From Bathymodiolus brooksi (lineage: Eukaryota; Mollusca; Bivalvia; Mytilida; Modiolidae): a stretch of DNA of 64,000 nt. Location: the NCBI GenBank assembly GCA_963680875.1, contig OY804580.1, forward strand, positions 99,362,000 through 99,425,999. The letters are read 5' to 3'. The notes below the pieces were generated by a model. The model saw only the letters and a program-made list of their open reading frames with translations, was not told where the DNA came from and searched no databases. The translations under genes were made by a program, and so were the position numbers. The first letter of the stretch is position 1; the number at the start of each line of letters is the position of its first letter. Below are positions 42,631 to 54,400 of this stretch, piece by piece.

Positions 42631-45600
42631 TAGTCTGGTACCCGTGACCCCTCGGATTTTTTTGTTTGATATCGGGGTCAGGTAACGGCTGAATCCATGT
42701 TTTTAATGGCGGCCGCCATAGCGTACAGATATTCCCATCTCAGCAAAGGAAATGATGCACAGCATTGAATGAAGGCGTGTCTTAAGTGGGTAATTGGCAC
42801 AGTTCAGATCAGATACATTTGTTTGTCCCTTTTAGTTATTTTAGAGGTTGAAGACATCACGCGGAAATGTACTTTTGGTCACATTACACAAAAAAAAGAG
42901 GGGGTGTTATCACGACACACCATCTCCAGCGCTCCATTTCTCCAATCTAAACAATGTCTGAACCCGAAAATGTTTTTAAAACAAATAAAAACATATTGAA
43001 ATATCCTCCCAGTGTAACCAAACTGTATGACACGTCTGTTTTATCTCAATAATTACTACCTTGTCAATGTACTTAGGAAAGTACAACTTCACAACTTGTC
43101 TCCATTGTCTTAACTTGTACATGTGCCCCACAATAATGTGTGCAATCCTTTACATCTATTATTGGTTGCAGTATGATATAAAGAAGGAAAATGTCAAAAA
43201 TTAATATCTTCTACAGTAAAAAAAAGTTACAAGGTACTAGGTGTCACAAATCTGTCATCTTTTTAGAATGGTGCATGACTCATTGTCCTATAAAATGAGT
43301 TTGTCCAACACCCAAGCTTTTCTTGAGTGATAGACAGGGTACACCGCTTCCATATTTAGGCCCTGTTCCTCTCTGATAGAAGTAAAAGGAGATATGGGGT
43401 AAATGTCGATGAGAAAACGACCCATAACCATCGGAATTAATACTGCAATCAAATACAAAAATGAGGCTAATGACAGCAGTTTTAATTGATGAACATGTTC
43501 ATGAAAAGGTATTTAATGACAGAATTGCTGAGCTGCTTGCCTTATTTGTGATCAAAGAAAGTGCATTATACTTTGAGGGGCTACTATTATTTTAATTTGC
43601 ATATTTCTTTTTTATTTTGCTTGCTTTTAATTAATTTGTTTTTGTTTTATGTTTTGCTTTGCAGTTAGCACAATCCAGTTTGATGTTTGGATCTTGGATA
43701 CATGCTATGACAATAGTTTCATGCTTATGATACTTGCTTCTGTTTATTTGCAATTACATTTATATGGTCCTATTGTCAATAAAAGTCATCAGAAAAAGGA
43801 AATTCTTATTCAAACCTAGTTAACACAGCCTGATGAGGATACCAACATGAATGAACCACTCATTGAAGTTTTAAGGTGAAATTCAGCACAGGATAGAGGA
43901 TATAAACATAATAAAGGACTTCAATCAATTCTGTAAACTTTGAATCAATGTTCTTGCTTATTCAAAGTGACCGACATACTGTAAATTCAGAAATTATTGA
44001 GATGTTTCATTATTGCGGAAAATGCAACTGAACTTAAAACTCGTATTTTAGAAGCATTTGTATCATTTTGCACTAGAGATCTTTGAGTTTTGCATTAATT
44101 AAAAATCGCAATCCGGGCTGATTAAATTTTCTTAGATCGCAGTAATAAATGAACGCATTAATTTCCGATTTTACAGTATATCATCATGAATTACATGGAT
44201 GTAGTGTTGATTGACATTTCGTAATGAATACTGCTTAAGCAGGTGCTATGACCCGTCTTGAACTAAATATGAAGTATGATGATTTCCTCATTGTCAAAGA
44301 CCTCATGTTGACTGCAAGATGAAAAATAACAATCATATCATTGTTCTATTGCTTTGTTTTACTCATTATAAATTGGGGATTTTGCCTCATGTACATTTAC
44401 TCTATATCCTTTCATTGTGTACTTGTTACAATATCTCCGTAGCAAACCTCATTGACAAGGAGAGTATTACATTGTATGTGTGAATGTATGAAAATAGGAT
44501 ACATGTATTTATGATATTTTATGCATTGTACATGTATGTGTTATTTGGTTGTCATAATAATAAATAAAGAAACTAATAATAGAAACTCAGCACAATTAGC
44601 AAATAACAAATAAAGTATTGCCAAAAAAACATAGCACATTGAAAGTTTACTATATCCTATTCCCTTTTTATACGACCCAAAACAATTTTTGAGGTTGTAA
44701 AATGGTATGGCGTTGTCATTGTTATCGTCTGTAGAAATTTAGTTTCTGTATGATAACTTCAGTTTTAGTTGACTATTAAACCCTTATGCAATTTTTACTC
44801 AATGTTCCTTTTTAGAAACTTAATGTTTTCAAACTTTGAAAAGTGTCTTATAGATACACCCTTCTCCTTAAAGCCAAATGGCATTCAAGGAAAGCATGAA
44901 ATAAAGGTCAAGGTCACCTAATAATCAGTATTTCAATGTCCAATGTTTAATACAAAGTTTAACCAAATTAACCAAGAATGTGGATAATTAGATGATGAAT
45001 GTTAGAAATATGACCATCCTTTTCAACCAAATACTATTTCTTGAAGCTGAGAAAAAGATCTAACCATGCAACATAGAGAGTGAAATTGGCACAATTCTTA
45101 GCTGTACTGTCCAAGTGTTATTCCTTAACTCATCTTTCATGTTGAGTATTTAAAGTATTCAGGATATTTAATGTAAATAAAGAAGATTAACTGATATACA
45201 TTTTTATGCTGAATCCACCTTAAATCTAGGCTATACATATTACAATGTATATCTTTCAACATATTTTAATCAAAATATAGAATTGATTGAAGTCCTTTAT
45301 ATCCACTATCCTGTGCTGAATTTCACCTTAAAACTTCAATGAGTGGTTCATTCATGTTGGTATCCTCATCAGGCTGTGTTAACTAGGTTTGAATAAGAAT
45401 TTCCTTTTTCTGATGACTTTTATTGACAATAGGACCATACAAATGTAATTGCAAATAAACAGAAGCAAGAATCATAAGCATGAAACTATTGTCATAGCAT
45501 GTATCCAAGATCCAAACATCAAACTGGATTGTGCTAACTGCAAAGCAAAACATAAAACAAAAACAAATTAATTAAAAGCAAGCAAAATAAAAAAGAAATA

Positions 45601-46562
45601 TGCAAATTAAAATAATAGTAGCCTCTCAAAGTATAATGCACTTTCTTTGATCACAAATAAGGCAAGCAGCTCAGCAATTCTGTCATTAAATACCTTTTCA
45701 TGAACATGTTCATCAATTAAAACTGCTGTCATTAGCCTCATTTTTGTATTTGATTGCAGTATTAATTCCGATGGTTATGGGTCGTTTTCTCATCGACATT
45801 TACCCCATATCTCCTTTTACTTCTATCAGAGAGGAACAAGGCCTAAATATGGAAGCGGTGTACCCTGTCTATCACTCAAGAAAAGCTTGGGTGTTGGACA
45901 AACTCATTTTATAGGACAATGAGTCATGCACCATTCTAAAAAGATGACAGATTTGTGACACCTAGTACCTTGTAACTTTTTTTTACTGTAGAAGATATTT
46001 ATTTTTGACATTTTCCTTCTTTATATCATACTGCAACCAATAATAGATGTAAAGGATTGCACACATTAATGTACAAGTTAAGACAATGGAGACAAGTTGT
46101 GAAGTTGTACTTTCCTAAGTACATTGACAAGGTAGTCATTATTGAGATAAAACAGACGTGTCATACAGTTTGGTTACACTGGGAGGATATTTCAATATGT
46201 TTTTATTTGTTTTAAAAACATTTTCGGGTTCAGACATTGTTTAGATTGGAGAAATGGAGCGCTGGAGATGGTGTGTCGTGATAACACCCCCCCCTTTTTT
46301 TTTGTGTAATGTGACCAAAAGTACATTTCCGCGTGATGTCTTCAACCTCTAAAATAACTAAAAGGGACAAACAAATGTATCTGATCTGAACTGTGCCAAT
46401 TACCCACTTAAGACACGCCTTCATTCAATGCTGTGCATCATTTCCTTTGCTGAGATGGGAATATCTGTACGCTATGGCGGCCGCCATTAAAAACATGGAT
46501 TCAGCCGTTACCTGACCCCGATATCAAACAAAAAAATCCGAGGGGTCACGGGTACCAGACTA
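42631..46562. mobile_element. 3.9-kb element with ~1.3-kb terminal inverted repeats (Mutator-like architecture)
   Basis: The termini are TAGTCTGGTACCCGTGACCC and its complement. The target-site duplication GGGCCGATC is perfect at 42622-42630 and 46563-46571. The left arm is 42631-43931 and the right arm 45282-46562, ~98-99% identical by eye with a few small indels (for example an extra ~11 bp in the left arm near 43130 and ~9 bp near 43908). Each arm contains a 60-76-codon frame starting MKACLKWVIGTVQIRYICLS of unknown meaning. Known Mutator-like elements have 8-11-bp (usually 9) duplications and long inverted repeats, which fits, but no transposase is encoded, so the class is inferred. Confidence 0.9.
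43932..45281. other. Unique centre of the long-TIR element
   Basis: No frame of note. AAGGTCAAGGTCACCTAA at ~44907 holds overlapping AGGTCA half-sites (TCAAGGTCA is the extended NR5A/ERR type). GTCAATAAAAG lies near 43775 and AATAAATAAAG near 44560. The interior is thus non-autonomous cargo or eroded sequence. Confidence 0.6.
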
Positions 46563-46571
46563 GGGCCGATC

Positions 46572-47070
46572 GTTCTTTAGGGGCGAAGCAAGAAGGTTTA
46601 ATGATTTTCCATTTTTTAAATAAATTAATCGTTTCATGTAAAGAAGCTGTACGGTTTCCTTTCTAAATTTTTTTGGGTTATTTTTAAACTGGATAGTTAT
46701 TTTTTATTCAAATTAAAAGGCTATTTTCTGTACTTCACTCCGTATGTCCATTCTATGCCGAAACTTATAATCCATTTCCGGTTGGTATTGATCATAAATT
46801 CCTTGATCTCCTTACACACATGTTGCTGTTTAGCTCGCATCTTGCGATGCTCGCTATAAAATGAAATAAACAATAGATATTAGTGGTGTACATAGTTGAA
46901 AAACAAGATGCTACCTATATGGCTGTATAGCATGTGATTAAGTTACAAACTATCTTTTTTTCAATTTACCAACGCGATGTATCATTTGTTCAGCTATTAA
47001 AACATAGATTGGTGGACTATATAGTTAAAATTGAGGAATCATTAAATTTTGTAGTAAAAATGAAATTATA
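46572..47070. other. No recognised gene
   Basis: GGGGCGAAGCAAGAAGGTTT follows the target duplication and continues the interrupted GGGCCGAG-type repeat. CTCGCATCTTGCGATGCTCG (46836-46855) is a short palindrome-like stretch. Confidence 0.45.
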
Positions 47071-47222
47071 AGGAATATTTGAAATTGTTGAACAGTTTAT
47101 ACTTGCATAACCTGGTTTAGGTCAGCTTACGCTTTTCATGAACCGCTTCGCGGTTTATTAAGCATAAGTTGACCCAAACCAGGCTATATCGTATAACCTG
47201 TTCAACAATTTCAAATATTCCT
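47071..47222. repeat. Long palindrome (hairpin 5)
   Basis: The left arm begins AGGAATATTTGAAATTGTTG and the right arm ends CAACAATTTCAAATATTCCT. The inner parts CCTGGTTTAGGTCAGCTTA and TAAGTTGACCCAAACCAGG also pair. The loop is AACCGCTTCGCGGTT, itself palindromic. Confidence 0.93.
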
Positions 47223-47387
47223 GAAGTACTCAAAAAGTCGCTTTTTATGTGTCTTCCAAAGGATTGTGAAAGCGCGAAAAGTTGACGTTGCACAATGTAA
47301 TTGCATTGTTACGTTATCTATTGTCATTTATGTAGACAATATGTATTCGCTGAGAAACAGACCAGAAATACTCATCAAAGACTCTCA

Positions 47388-47757
47388 TCGGTAGTGTGAT
47401 CGTTAGCGTGCTCGCCTCGAGTGCGGTAGATCGTGGGTTCGATTCCCGGTCGGGTCAAGCTAAAGATTATCAACTGGTATTTGTTACTTATAATGCAAAG
47501 CACGCAGAATTAAGGAGAAAGAGCAAAGACTGGTTGGCTCGGAATCAGGATAATGTGTCCGAGTGGAGCGACATGTATATCCGCGGACTGTTGTGTCAGT
47601 TAGTTAACACTATGAAAAAAACAACTAAGCGTGTTGGTCTAAAAAAAAGCGGACATCATCATCATCTCATTGCAAATTAATTTGTTCTCGCCATGATATA
47701 GCTATAAAATTCCTTAATTGGCGTTAAACAATAATCGTTCACTCACTCACTAAAGCT
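47388..47757 (+). mobile_element. SINE family B, best-preserved head
   Basis: Box A region GTGTGATCGTTAGCGTGCTC and a perfect box B GGGTTCGATTCCC (47435-47447) within a tRNA-like text CGCCTCGAGTGCGGTAGATC. Body TAAAGATTATCAACTGGTAT, AGCAAAGACTGGTTGGCTCG, TGTCCGAGTGGAGCGACATG; tail TCTCGCCATGATATAGCTAT, AATTGGCGTTAAACAATAAT, ending (CACT)n. It could be polymerase III competent. The open frame across it is fortuitous. It is not called as a functional tRNA gene because the 3' half and acceptor stem do not close. Confidence 0.88.
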
Positions 47758-48329
47758 GTTACGTACAGTTTTTATATTTCCCGACAATGTACGTATATTG
47801 TGTTTATTCTGCAATGTCTTATAGTTAAAAAAACAACTGCCAAATTGTCTAAAAAGAGCAGAAACAGATGTCGTTCTAAGCATTTTAGACGTCCGCGCTT
47901 ATATTGTAAGTTTCTTATCGTCGCTCGACATGAATCAGATACCAGGAAAACTATATCTTGGTCAAAATCTTAAGCAACATGTGATGAAAGAACAAAGATC
48001 AGCTTACAAGTCTTATATAGCAAAAATTATGCCGAACCTACTTTTAAATTACCCTGACCAAAACATCAGCAATCAATTTAAACCCAAGAAGCTGTTATAT
48101 ATATAATCCTTAGGTACAGAAAAAAACAGGTGTCACACCAATGAGGAGCGATGGACAGATCACAGCTGACACAAAGCAAAAATCCAACATCACCAACAGT
48201 GTCAGTCGGTATTCACCGTGGAATCACAAGACAATATACCACACCATAAAAACAGCACTCCCAATATCTCTACCAGGTGTAAAGAAACTCCTACATAACA
48301 TCAATACCCATAGATATTGTGCTCCCAAA
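47758..48329. other. Upstream part of the motif E repeat unit; no gene
   Basis: 48005-48330 (CCAATATCTCTACCAGGTGT, AAGAAACTCCTACATAACAT) leads directly into motif E and probably belongs to the same element. The short frame is not supported elsewhere. Confidence 0.4.
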
Positions 48330-48440
48330 ACTATTAAATTATTTGACTTTCCAATCTTTCGATTTTGAGCTACCTGATGAAGGTTATTCCAGAAACGTTC
48401 ATGTGCACTAAATTTGATATTTACGTTTTTATTACCTCTT
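48330..48440 (+). repeat. Dispersed motif E, plus copy
   Basis: GACTTTCCAATCTTTCGATT, GAGCTACCTGATGAAGGTTA, TTCCAGAAACGTTCATGTGC and ACTAAATTTGATATTTACG, the longest E copy. Confidence 0.75.
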
Positions 48441-48667
48441 TTTAGCAATATAGCTATCAGAATGTTCTCTTTGAAAACAAGATACACTCATTGTTTAATA
48501 TGATATATACAAAATGTATGTAAAATTTCCAGGTAAATTAGTTACCTGCATCTTTTGTGAAAATGATGTGTACAGAACTAAGTCAGATCGATAAAAGGTG
48601 TATTCATGTTCGTTTTTTTTCTTTTTGATATTTTTTTGCGATTTGTTTGTTTTGTTTTGTATTTGTT

Positions 48668-49345
48668 TGTTTTTGATAACAGATTAACATCTAATTTTAT
48701 TTTATTTTTTTCTGTTTTGAGGATATAACTTCAGAAGGGCCTACAAATTTATACATCTTGGAATAACAGTAGTACTTTAGAAGTATTCCCACAGAACAGT
48801 CCATGTGTTCGGTATTTTACTCTAGATTTATAATTTGTAAAATTAAAGCCAAAATCACCATTTCAGCTCAAAGGTAGATATAGTTGTTTTAGTGCCTGCA
48901 TCCTAATTTCGTATGCATCTCTATTCTTTATCAAAGAGGTTTGCGTTTGTATTGAACCGGGGCCTTGATGGGAGAGAGGTTTATCGAGCTGTCCACACCT
49001 CATTTATCTTTCACTGCACTGGTCATCACTTGAATGATGTACCCAGCCTTTACGAAAGTAGATTGTCAGACGTTGGTACAACATATGAAAATGTCTGTAA
49101 TGTCATTGAATATAGCTCAAATAAATATTTTGCATCATGGTGGTGTTTTGTAAGTACAGATAATTTTATCACACATACTTGTCAATTTAATAATTAAATA
49201 ACAGCCATACATGAAAATATCTCACACACAAAGTATCTTAACACAAGTTATTTCTTAAAGATTTTATTGAAAAACTCAGACCGGTATGGTGGAACATTAG
49301 CATACATATAATGCCATACAATATATAGACTAGAGGCTCAGTGGG
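48668..49345 (+). repeat. Left arm of the giant inverted repeat, outer part
   Basis: Reverse-complement match to the right end of the window (64000 back to ~62010, minus insertions): GTTTTTGATAACA, CTGTTTTGAGGATATAACTT, CACTGCACTGGTCATCACTT, AAGTTATTTCTTAAAGATTT, GGTGGAACATTAGCAT. Roughly 90% identity by eye. This arm has no insertions where the right arm has a LINE and a SINE. Confidence 0.95.
48890..49150 (+). pseudogene. Possible exon relic inside the inverted-repeat arm
   Basis: TTGTTTTAG at 48881-48889 could be an acceptor and TTTTGTAAGTACAG at ~49148 is a strong splice donor; the donor is kept in the right arm (63505-63515). The frame between (FAFVLNRGLDGREVYRAVHT, FIFHCTGHHLNDVPSLYESR) stays open here after an in-frame stop at 48904. 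In the right arm indels break it. No family recognised. Confidence 0.25.
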
Positions 49346-50160
49346 CTGAGCCTGCGTCGCTCACCTTTCATTCTGCTTTGAGGAAGCTTAATACAGAACC
49401 TTCCATAAGTGCTTTCCACCAAATTTCGGTTCATTTGGCAAAGCAGTTTCAGAAAAGAAGATTTTTAGAAATCGACCAATCTGAAACAAGAATTGCCTGT
49501 GGCGGCCATGTTTGTTAATGGATCAAAACGAAATGAACAAACTCTATAGAGGACCTTCCATAGATGCTTCCTACCAAGTTTCGGTCCATTTGGCCAAGCT
49601 GTTTCAGAGTTGAAGATTTTTAGAAATCGACCAATTAGAAACAATAATTGCCTGTGGCGGCCATGTTTGTTAACGGATCAAAACGGAATGAGCAATTCTA
49701 TAGGACCATCCATAGATGCTTCCTACCACGTTTCGGTCCATTTGGACAAGCTGTTTCAGAGTTGAAGATTTTTAGAAATCGACCAATCAGAAATAAGAAT
49801 TGTCTGTGGCGGCCATGTTTGCTAAGGGATCGGGACTGAATGAGCAATCGTTATAGAGGGCCTGCCATAGATGCTTCGTACCAAGTTAGGTTCATTTGGC
49901 CAAGCGGTTTCAGAGTAGAAGGATTTTTTAGGAATCGACCAATCAGCATTAAGAACTGCCTGTGGCGGCCATGTTTGTTAAGGGATCGGGACTAAATGAG
50001 CAATCTTTATAGAAGGCCTTCTATAGATGCTTCCTACCAAGTTAGGTTCATTTGGCCAAGCGGTTTCAGAGTAGAAGAATGTATTAGGAATCGACCAATC
50101 AGCATCAAGAACTGCCTGTGGCGGCCATGTTTGCTACGAATTGAGCCGAAATGAACAATC
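49346..50160 (+). repeat. ~155-bp tandem units, left inner arm
   Basis: GGCGGCCATGTTTGTTAA recurs at 49501, 49656, 49808, 49965 and 50120 (spacing 152-157). Each unit also has CTTCCATAGATGCTTCCTAC, TTTCGGTCCATTTGGCCAAG and AGATTTTTAGAAATCGACCA. Short frames arise from the near-3n period and are not genes. Confidence 0.93.
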
Positions 50161-50397
50161 TTTATAAACTTTTGATTTTATTTGAGTTGTTATTATTTTT
50201 ATGCAATGTCATTTTCATTCACATTGATGTCAATTGATCACAGGCGTATTTGTCACAATTTGTATCAATAGTATATAAGATAAAAACCAATGTTAAAAAT
50301 AATAAATATTTGTTTTATTTGAGTTGTTATTATTTTTATGCAATGTCATTTTCATTCACATTGATGTCGGGTGATCACAGGCGTAAGGGGAGCTAAA
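50161..50397 (+). repeat. Doublet of an ~85-bp AT-rich unit
   Basis: TTATTTGAGTTGTTATTATT to GATGTC...TGATCACAGGCGTA occurs at 50168 and 50312 (144 bp apart). Confidence 0.85.
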
Positions 50398-51445
50398 CAT
50401 ATACTATCGCTAGGCATGTTGGGGGAGGGGGGGGGGGGTTAAGCAGTAAATTGCGGTCAGTTACGTGATGTGCTCAATGTTTGAGGTGCATTTTGGATTC
50501 TAATTGATTCTGATTCCTAAATGGATTAAAGAGCTCGACAATTCAATTTAGATATCTTTATTTTAATCATTTTAATTAGAGATCTCTCTAATGTATTATG
50601 AGTGATCACAGTTTTATTTCGACATCTCCCTAACTTAGAAAGATCCTTCATTCAATTCTATTAATTTCAATTAAATCTCCCTTCCATTTTATTTACGTTC
50701 TTTTGGTCCATAAAAAGAATTAAAAAAAACCCAGAAGTATTACCATTAGTATCCTACTATGAACTAGAGCACGACTGTCAAATTTTTAGAATTTTAGAAT
50801 TATAATGTTGTAAGTCCAATTTCGGAGATGTTTGACTTGCACTACTACAGTAATCCTTGCAGATACTTTTGACGTTCGGAACGAGATTTTCGTAAACCAC
50901 AAAGGTGTTCCAAATGATAACCATGCAAATACATTAAAAATACTATTCCAGTTATTCCCCTTTTACCAGGTTTTGATAGATTCTTGATAATTAGTATTTT
51001 TGAACGAAAAGAAGGGGGTGGATGTAGGCGAAGAGATCTATTCTAATTAGATAGATTTATCCCAGAAATGGATATAGTAATCCCCTATTCATTTACATGG
51101 AGCAAAAGCTGGATGAAAATCAGTTATTTCGATATAAAATATAAATAAATACAAGTCTAATAATATTAAAAAAATTAATATTTGAAAACGAATCAAAATT
51201 TATAACTGACTCACAAAGATGAATGGGAGATAGTGTTCTCATCACGGTTCACGAAAAATACTTTTTACTAATAACTTTTCACGGGAAGTTAATTCTGATG
51301 ATCACAATTCTTGAACAAAATATGAAACTCAACATAAATTATTTAAAAGTAATTTTTATCCTGGTGATCAGTAAGTAGGCGTATACTATTGACGAATCGA
51401 ATTGAGAGTGAAAACAATTGTCGTCAAGAAGATGACATTAAAAAA
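50398..51445. other. Unique spacer before the large satellite
   Basis: G-run at 50421-50438; otherwise AT-rich with no frame. It has no mirror copy on the right side, so the giant inverted repeat is asymmetric here. Confidence 0.5.
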
Positions 51446-54400
51446 TTGTAGGACACAGGTTTCAAAGTGTTTTCCATGAAAATAAACTACCTTGCACCAT
51501 TGCAAACATAAGCATCAGCATCAGAAGCTTGTCCATAGAAATTAGCTACCTCACATTCCTTCATTGCATGGTCCATGAAAATTAGCTACCTCACCTTTCG
51601 TCATTGCATGGACAAAGATTCATGAAGTTTTCCATGCAAATTAGCTACCTGACCTTTCTTCATTGCATGGAATAGGATTCATGAAGTTTTCCATGAAATA
51701 AGCTACCTTACATCTGTTCAATGTATGACGCAGGTTTCAAAGTGTTATAAATTACCTTGCACCATTCAAACATAAGCATAAGCATAAGCAGTTTGCCCAT
51801 GAAACTTAGCTACCTGACATTCCTTCATTGCATGGGATAGGAGTCATGACGTTTTCGATGAAAATAAGCTACCTTACATCTGTTCAATATTGCCCATGAA
51901 AATTAGCTACCTGACTTTCCTTCATTGAATGAGATAGGAGTCATGACGTTTTCCATGAAAATAAGCTACCTTACATCTATTCAATGTATGACACAGGTTT
52001 CAAAGTGTTATCCATGAAAATAAACTACCTTGCACCAATCAAGCATAGGCATTAGCATCAGAGGTTTGCCCATGAAAATTAGCTACCTGACATTCCTTCA
52101 TTGCATGGGATAGGAGTCATGACGTTTTCCATGAAAATAAGCTACCTTACATCTGTTCAATGTATGACACAGGTTTCAAAGTGTTATCCATGAAAATAAA
52201 CTACCTTGCACCATTCAAAAATAGGCATAAGAATCAGAAGTTTGCCCATGAAAATTAGCTACCTGACATTCCTTCATTGCATAGGATAGGAGTCATGACG
52301 TTTTCCATGAAAATAAGCTACCTTACATCTGTTCAATGTATGACACAGGTTTCCAGAAGTTTACCCATGAAAATTAGCTACCTGACATTCCTTCATTGCA
52401 TGGGATAGGAGTCATGATGTTTTCCATGAAAATAAACTACCTTACATCTGTTCAATGTATGACACAGGTTTCAAAGTGCTATCCATGAAAATAAACTACC
52501 TTGCACCATTCAAACATAAGCATAAGCATCAGAAGTCTGTCCATCAAAATTAGCTACCTGACATTTCTTCATTGCATGGGATAGGAGTCACGATGTTTTC
52601 CATGAATATAAGCTACCTTACATCTGTTCAATGTATGACACAGGTTTCAACGTGCTATCCATGAAAATAAACTACCTTGCACCATTCAAACATAAGCATA
52701 AGCATCAGAAGTTTGTCCATGAAAATTAGCTATAGCTACCTGACATTCCTTCATTGCATGGGATAGGAGTCATGATGTTTTCCATGAAAAGAAGCTACAT
52801 TACATCTGTTCAATGTATGACACAGGTTTCAAAGTGTTTATCGATGAAAATGAACTACCTTGCACCATTCAAACATAAGCATAAGCATCAGAAATTTGCC
52901 CATGAAAATTAGCTACCTGACTTTCCTTCATTGCATGGGATAGGAGTCATGACGTTTTCAATGAAAATAAGCTACCTTACATCTGTTCAATATTGCCCAT
53001 GAAAATTAGCTACCTGACTTTCTTTCATTGCATGGGATAGGAGTCATGACGTTTTCAATGACAATAAGCTACCTTACATCTGTTCAATGTATGACACGGG
53101 TTTCAAAGTGCTATCCATGAAAATAAACTACCTTGCACCATTCAAGCATAAGCATAAGATTCAGAAATTTACCCATGAAAATTAGCTACCTGACATTCCT
53201 TCATTGCATGGGATAGGAGTCATGACGTTTTCCATGACAATAAGCTACCTTACATCTGTTCAATGTATGACACAGGTTTCAAAGTGCTATCCGTGAAAAT
53301 AAACTACCTTGCACCATTCAAACATAAGCGTAAGAATCAGAAGTTTGCCCATGAAAATTAGCTACCTGGCATTCCTTCATTGCATGGGATAGGAGTCATG
53401 ATGTTTTCCATGAATATAAGCTACCTTACATCTGTTCAATGTATGACACAGGTTTCAACGTGCTATCCATGAAAATAAACTACCTTGCACCATTCAAACA
53501 TAAGCATAAGCATCAGAAGTTTGTCCATGAAAATTAGCTATAGCTACCTGACATTCCGTCATTGCATGGGATAGGAGTCATGATGCTTTCCATGAAAATA
53601 AGCTACATTACATCTGTTCAATGTATGACACAGGTTTCAAAGTGTTTATCGATGAAAATGAACTACCTTGCACCATTCAAACATAAGCATAAGCATCAGA
53701 AATTTGCCCATGAAAATTAGCTACCTGACTTTCCTTCATTGCATGGGATAGGAGTCATGACGTTTTCAATGAAAATAAGCTACCTTACATCTGTTCAATA
53801 TTGCCCATGAAAATTAGCTACCTGACTTTCTTTCATTGCATGGGATAGGAGTCATGACGTTTTCAATGATAATAAGCTACCTTACATCTGTTCAATGTAT
53901 GACACAGATTTCAAAGTGCTATCCATGAAAATAAACTACCTTGCACCATTCAAGCATAAGCATAAGCATCAGAAATTTGCCCATGAAAATTAGCTACCTG
54001 ACATTCCTTCATTGCATGGGATAGGAGTCATGACGTTTTCCATGACAATAAGCTACCTTACATCTGTTCAATGTATGACACAGGTTTCAAAGTGTTATCC
54101 AAGAAAATAAACTACCTTGCACCATTCAAACATAAGCATAAGAATCAGAAGTTTGCCCATGAAAATTAGCTACCTGGCATTCCTTCATTGCATGGGATAG
54201 GAGTCATGACGTTTTCCATGAAAATAAACTACCTTACATCTGTTCAATGTAAGACACAGGTTGTAAAGTGTTTATCGATGAAAATAAACTAACAGGCACC
54301 ATTCAAACATAAGCATAAGCATCAGAAGTTTGCCCATGAAAATTAGCAACCAGACATTCCTTCATTGCATGGGATAGGAATCATGACGTTTTCGATGAAA

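Noticed and set aside
42769..42999. A 76-codon frame in the long-TIR element, duplicated in the other arm, as a real gene
   Set aside because: Its duplication is explained by the inverted repeat itself; the right-arm copy shifts frame at a C/T run. No motif. Kept only as an observation within the element.
47388..47460. A functional tRNA gene
   Set aside because: Boxes A and B are good but the text continues as SINE B body and no acceptor stem closes around the head; it matches other SINE B copies.
48370..48420. CTGATGA...GAAAC in motif E suggested a hammerhead ribozyme core
   Set aside because: The stem between the two strings (AGGTTATTCCA) would hold only two G-C pairs with a mismatch at the closing position, stem III does not form, and other copies change the core (CTGATGG, CCGGATGA). 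Treated as coincidence.
49648..49839. Open frames with repeated [15 protein letters not shown] text (also 61345-61855 on the minus strand)
   Set aside because: They come from ~155-bp units whose period is sometimes divisible by three; frames shift between units and are not conserved, so not proteins.
50421..50440. G-run as a possible quadruplex or origin
   Set aside because: A single homopolymer run without spaced tracts; likely low-complexity or sequencing artefact. Same for 35628-35637 and 63318-63331.
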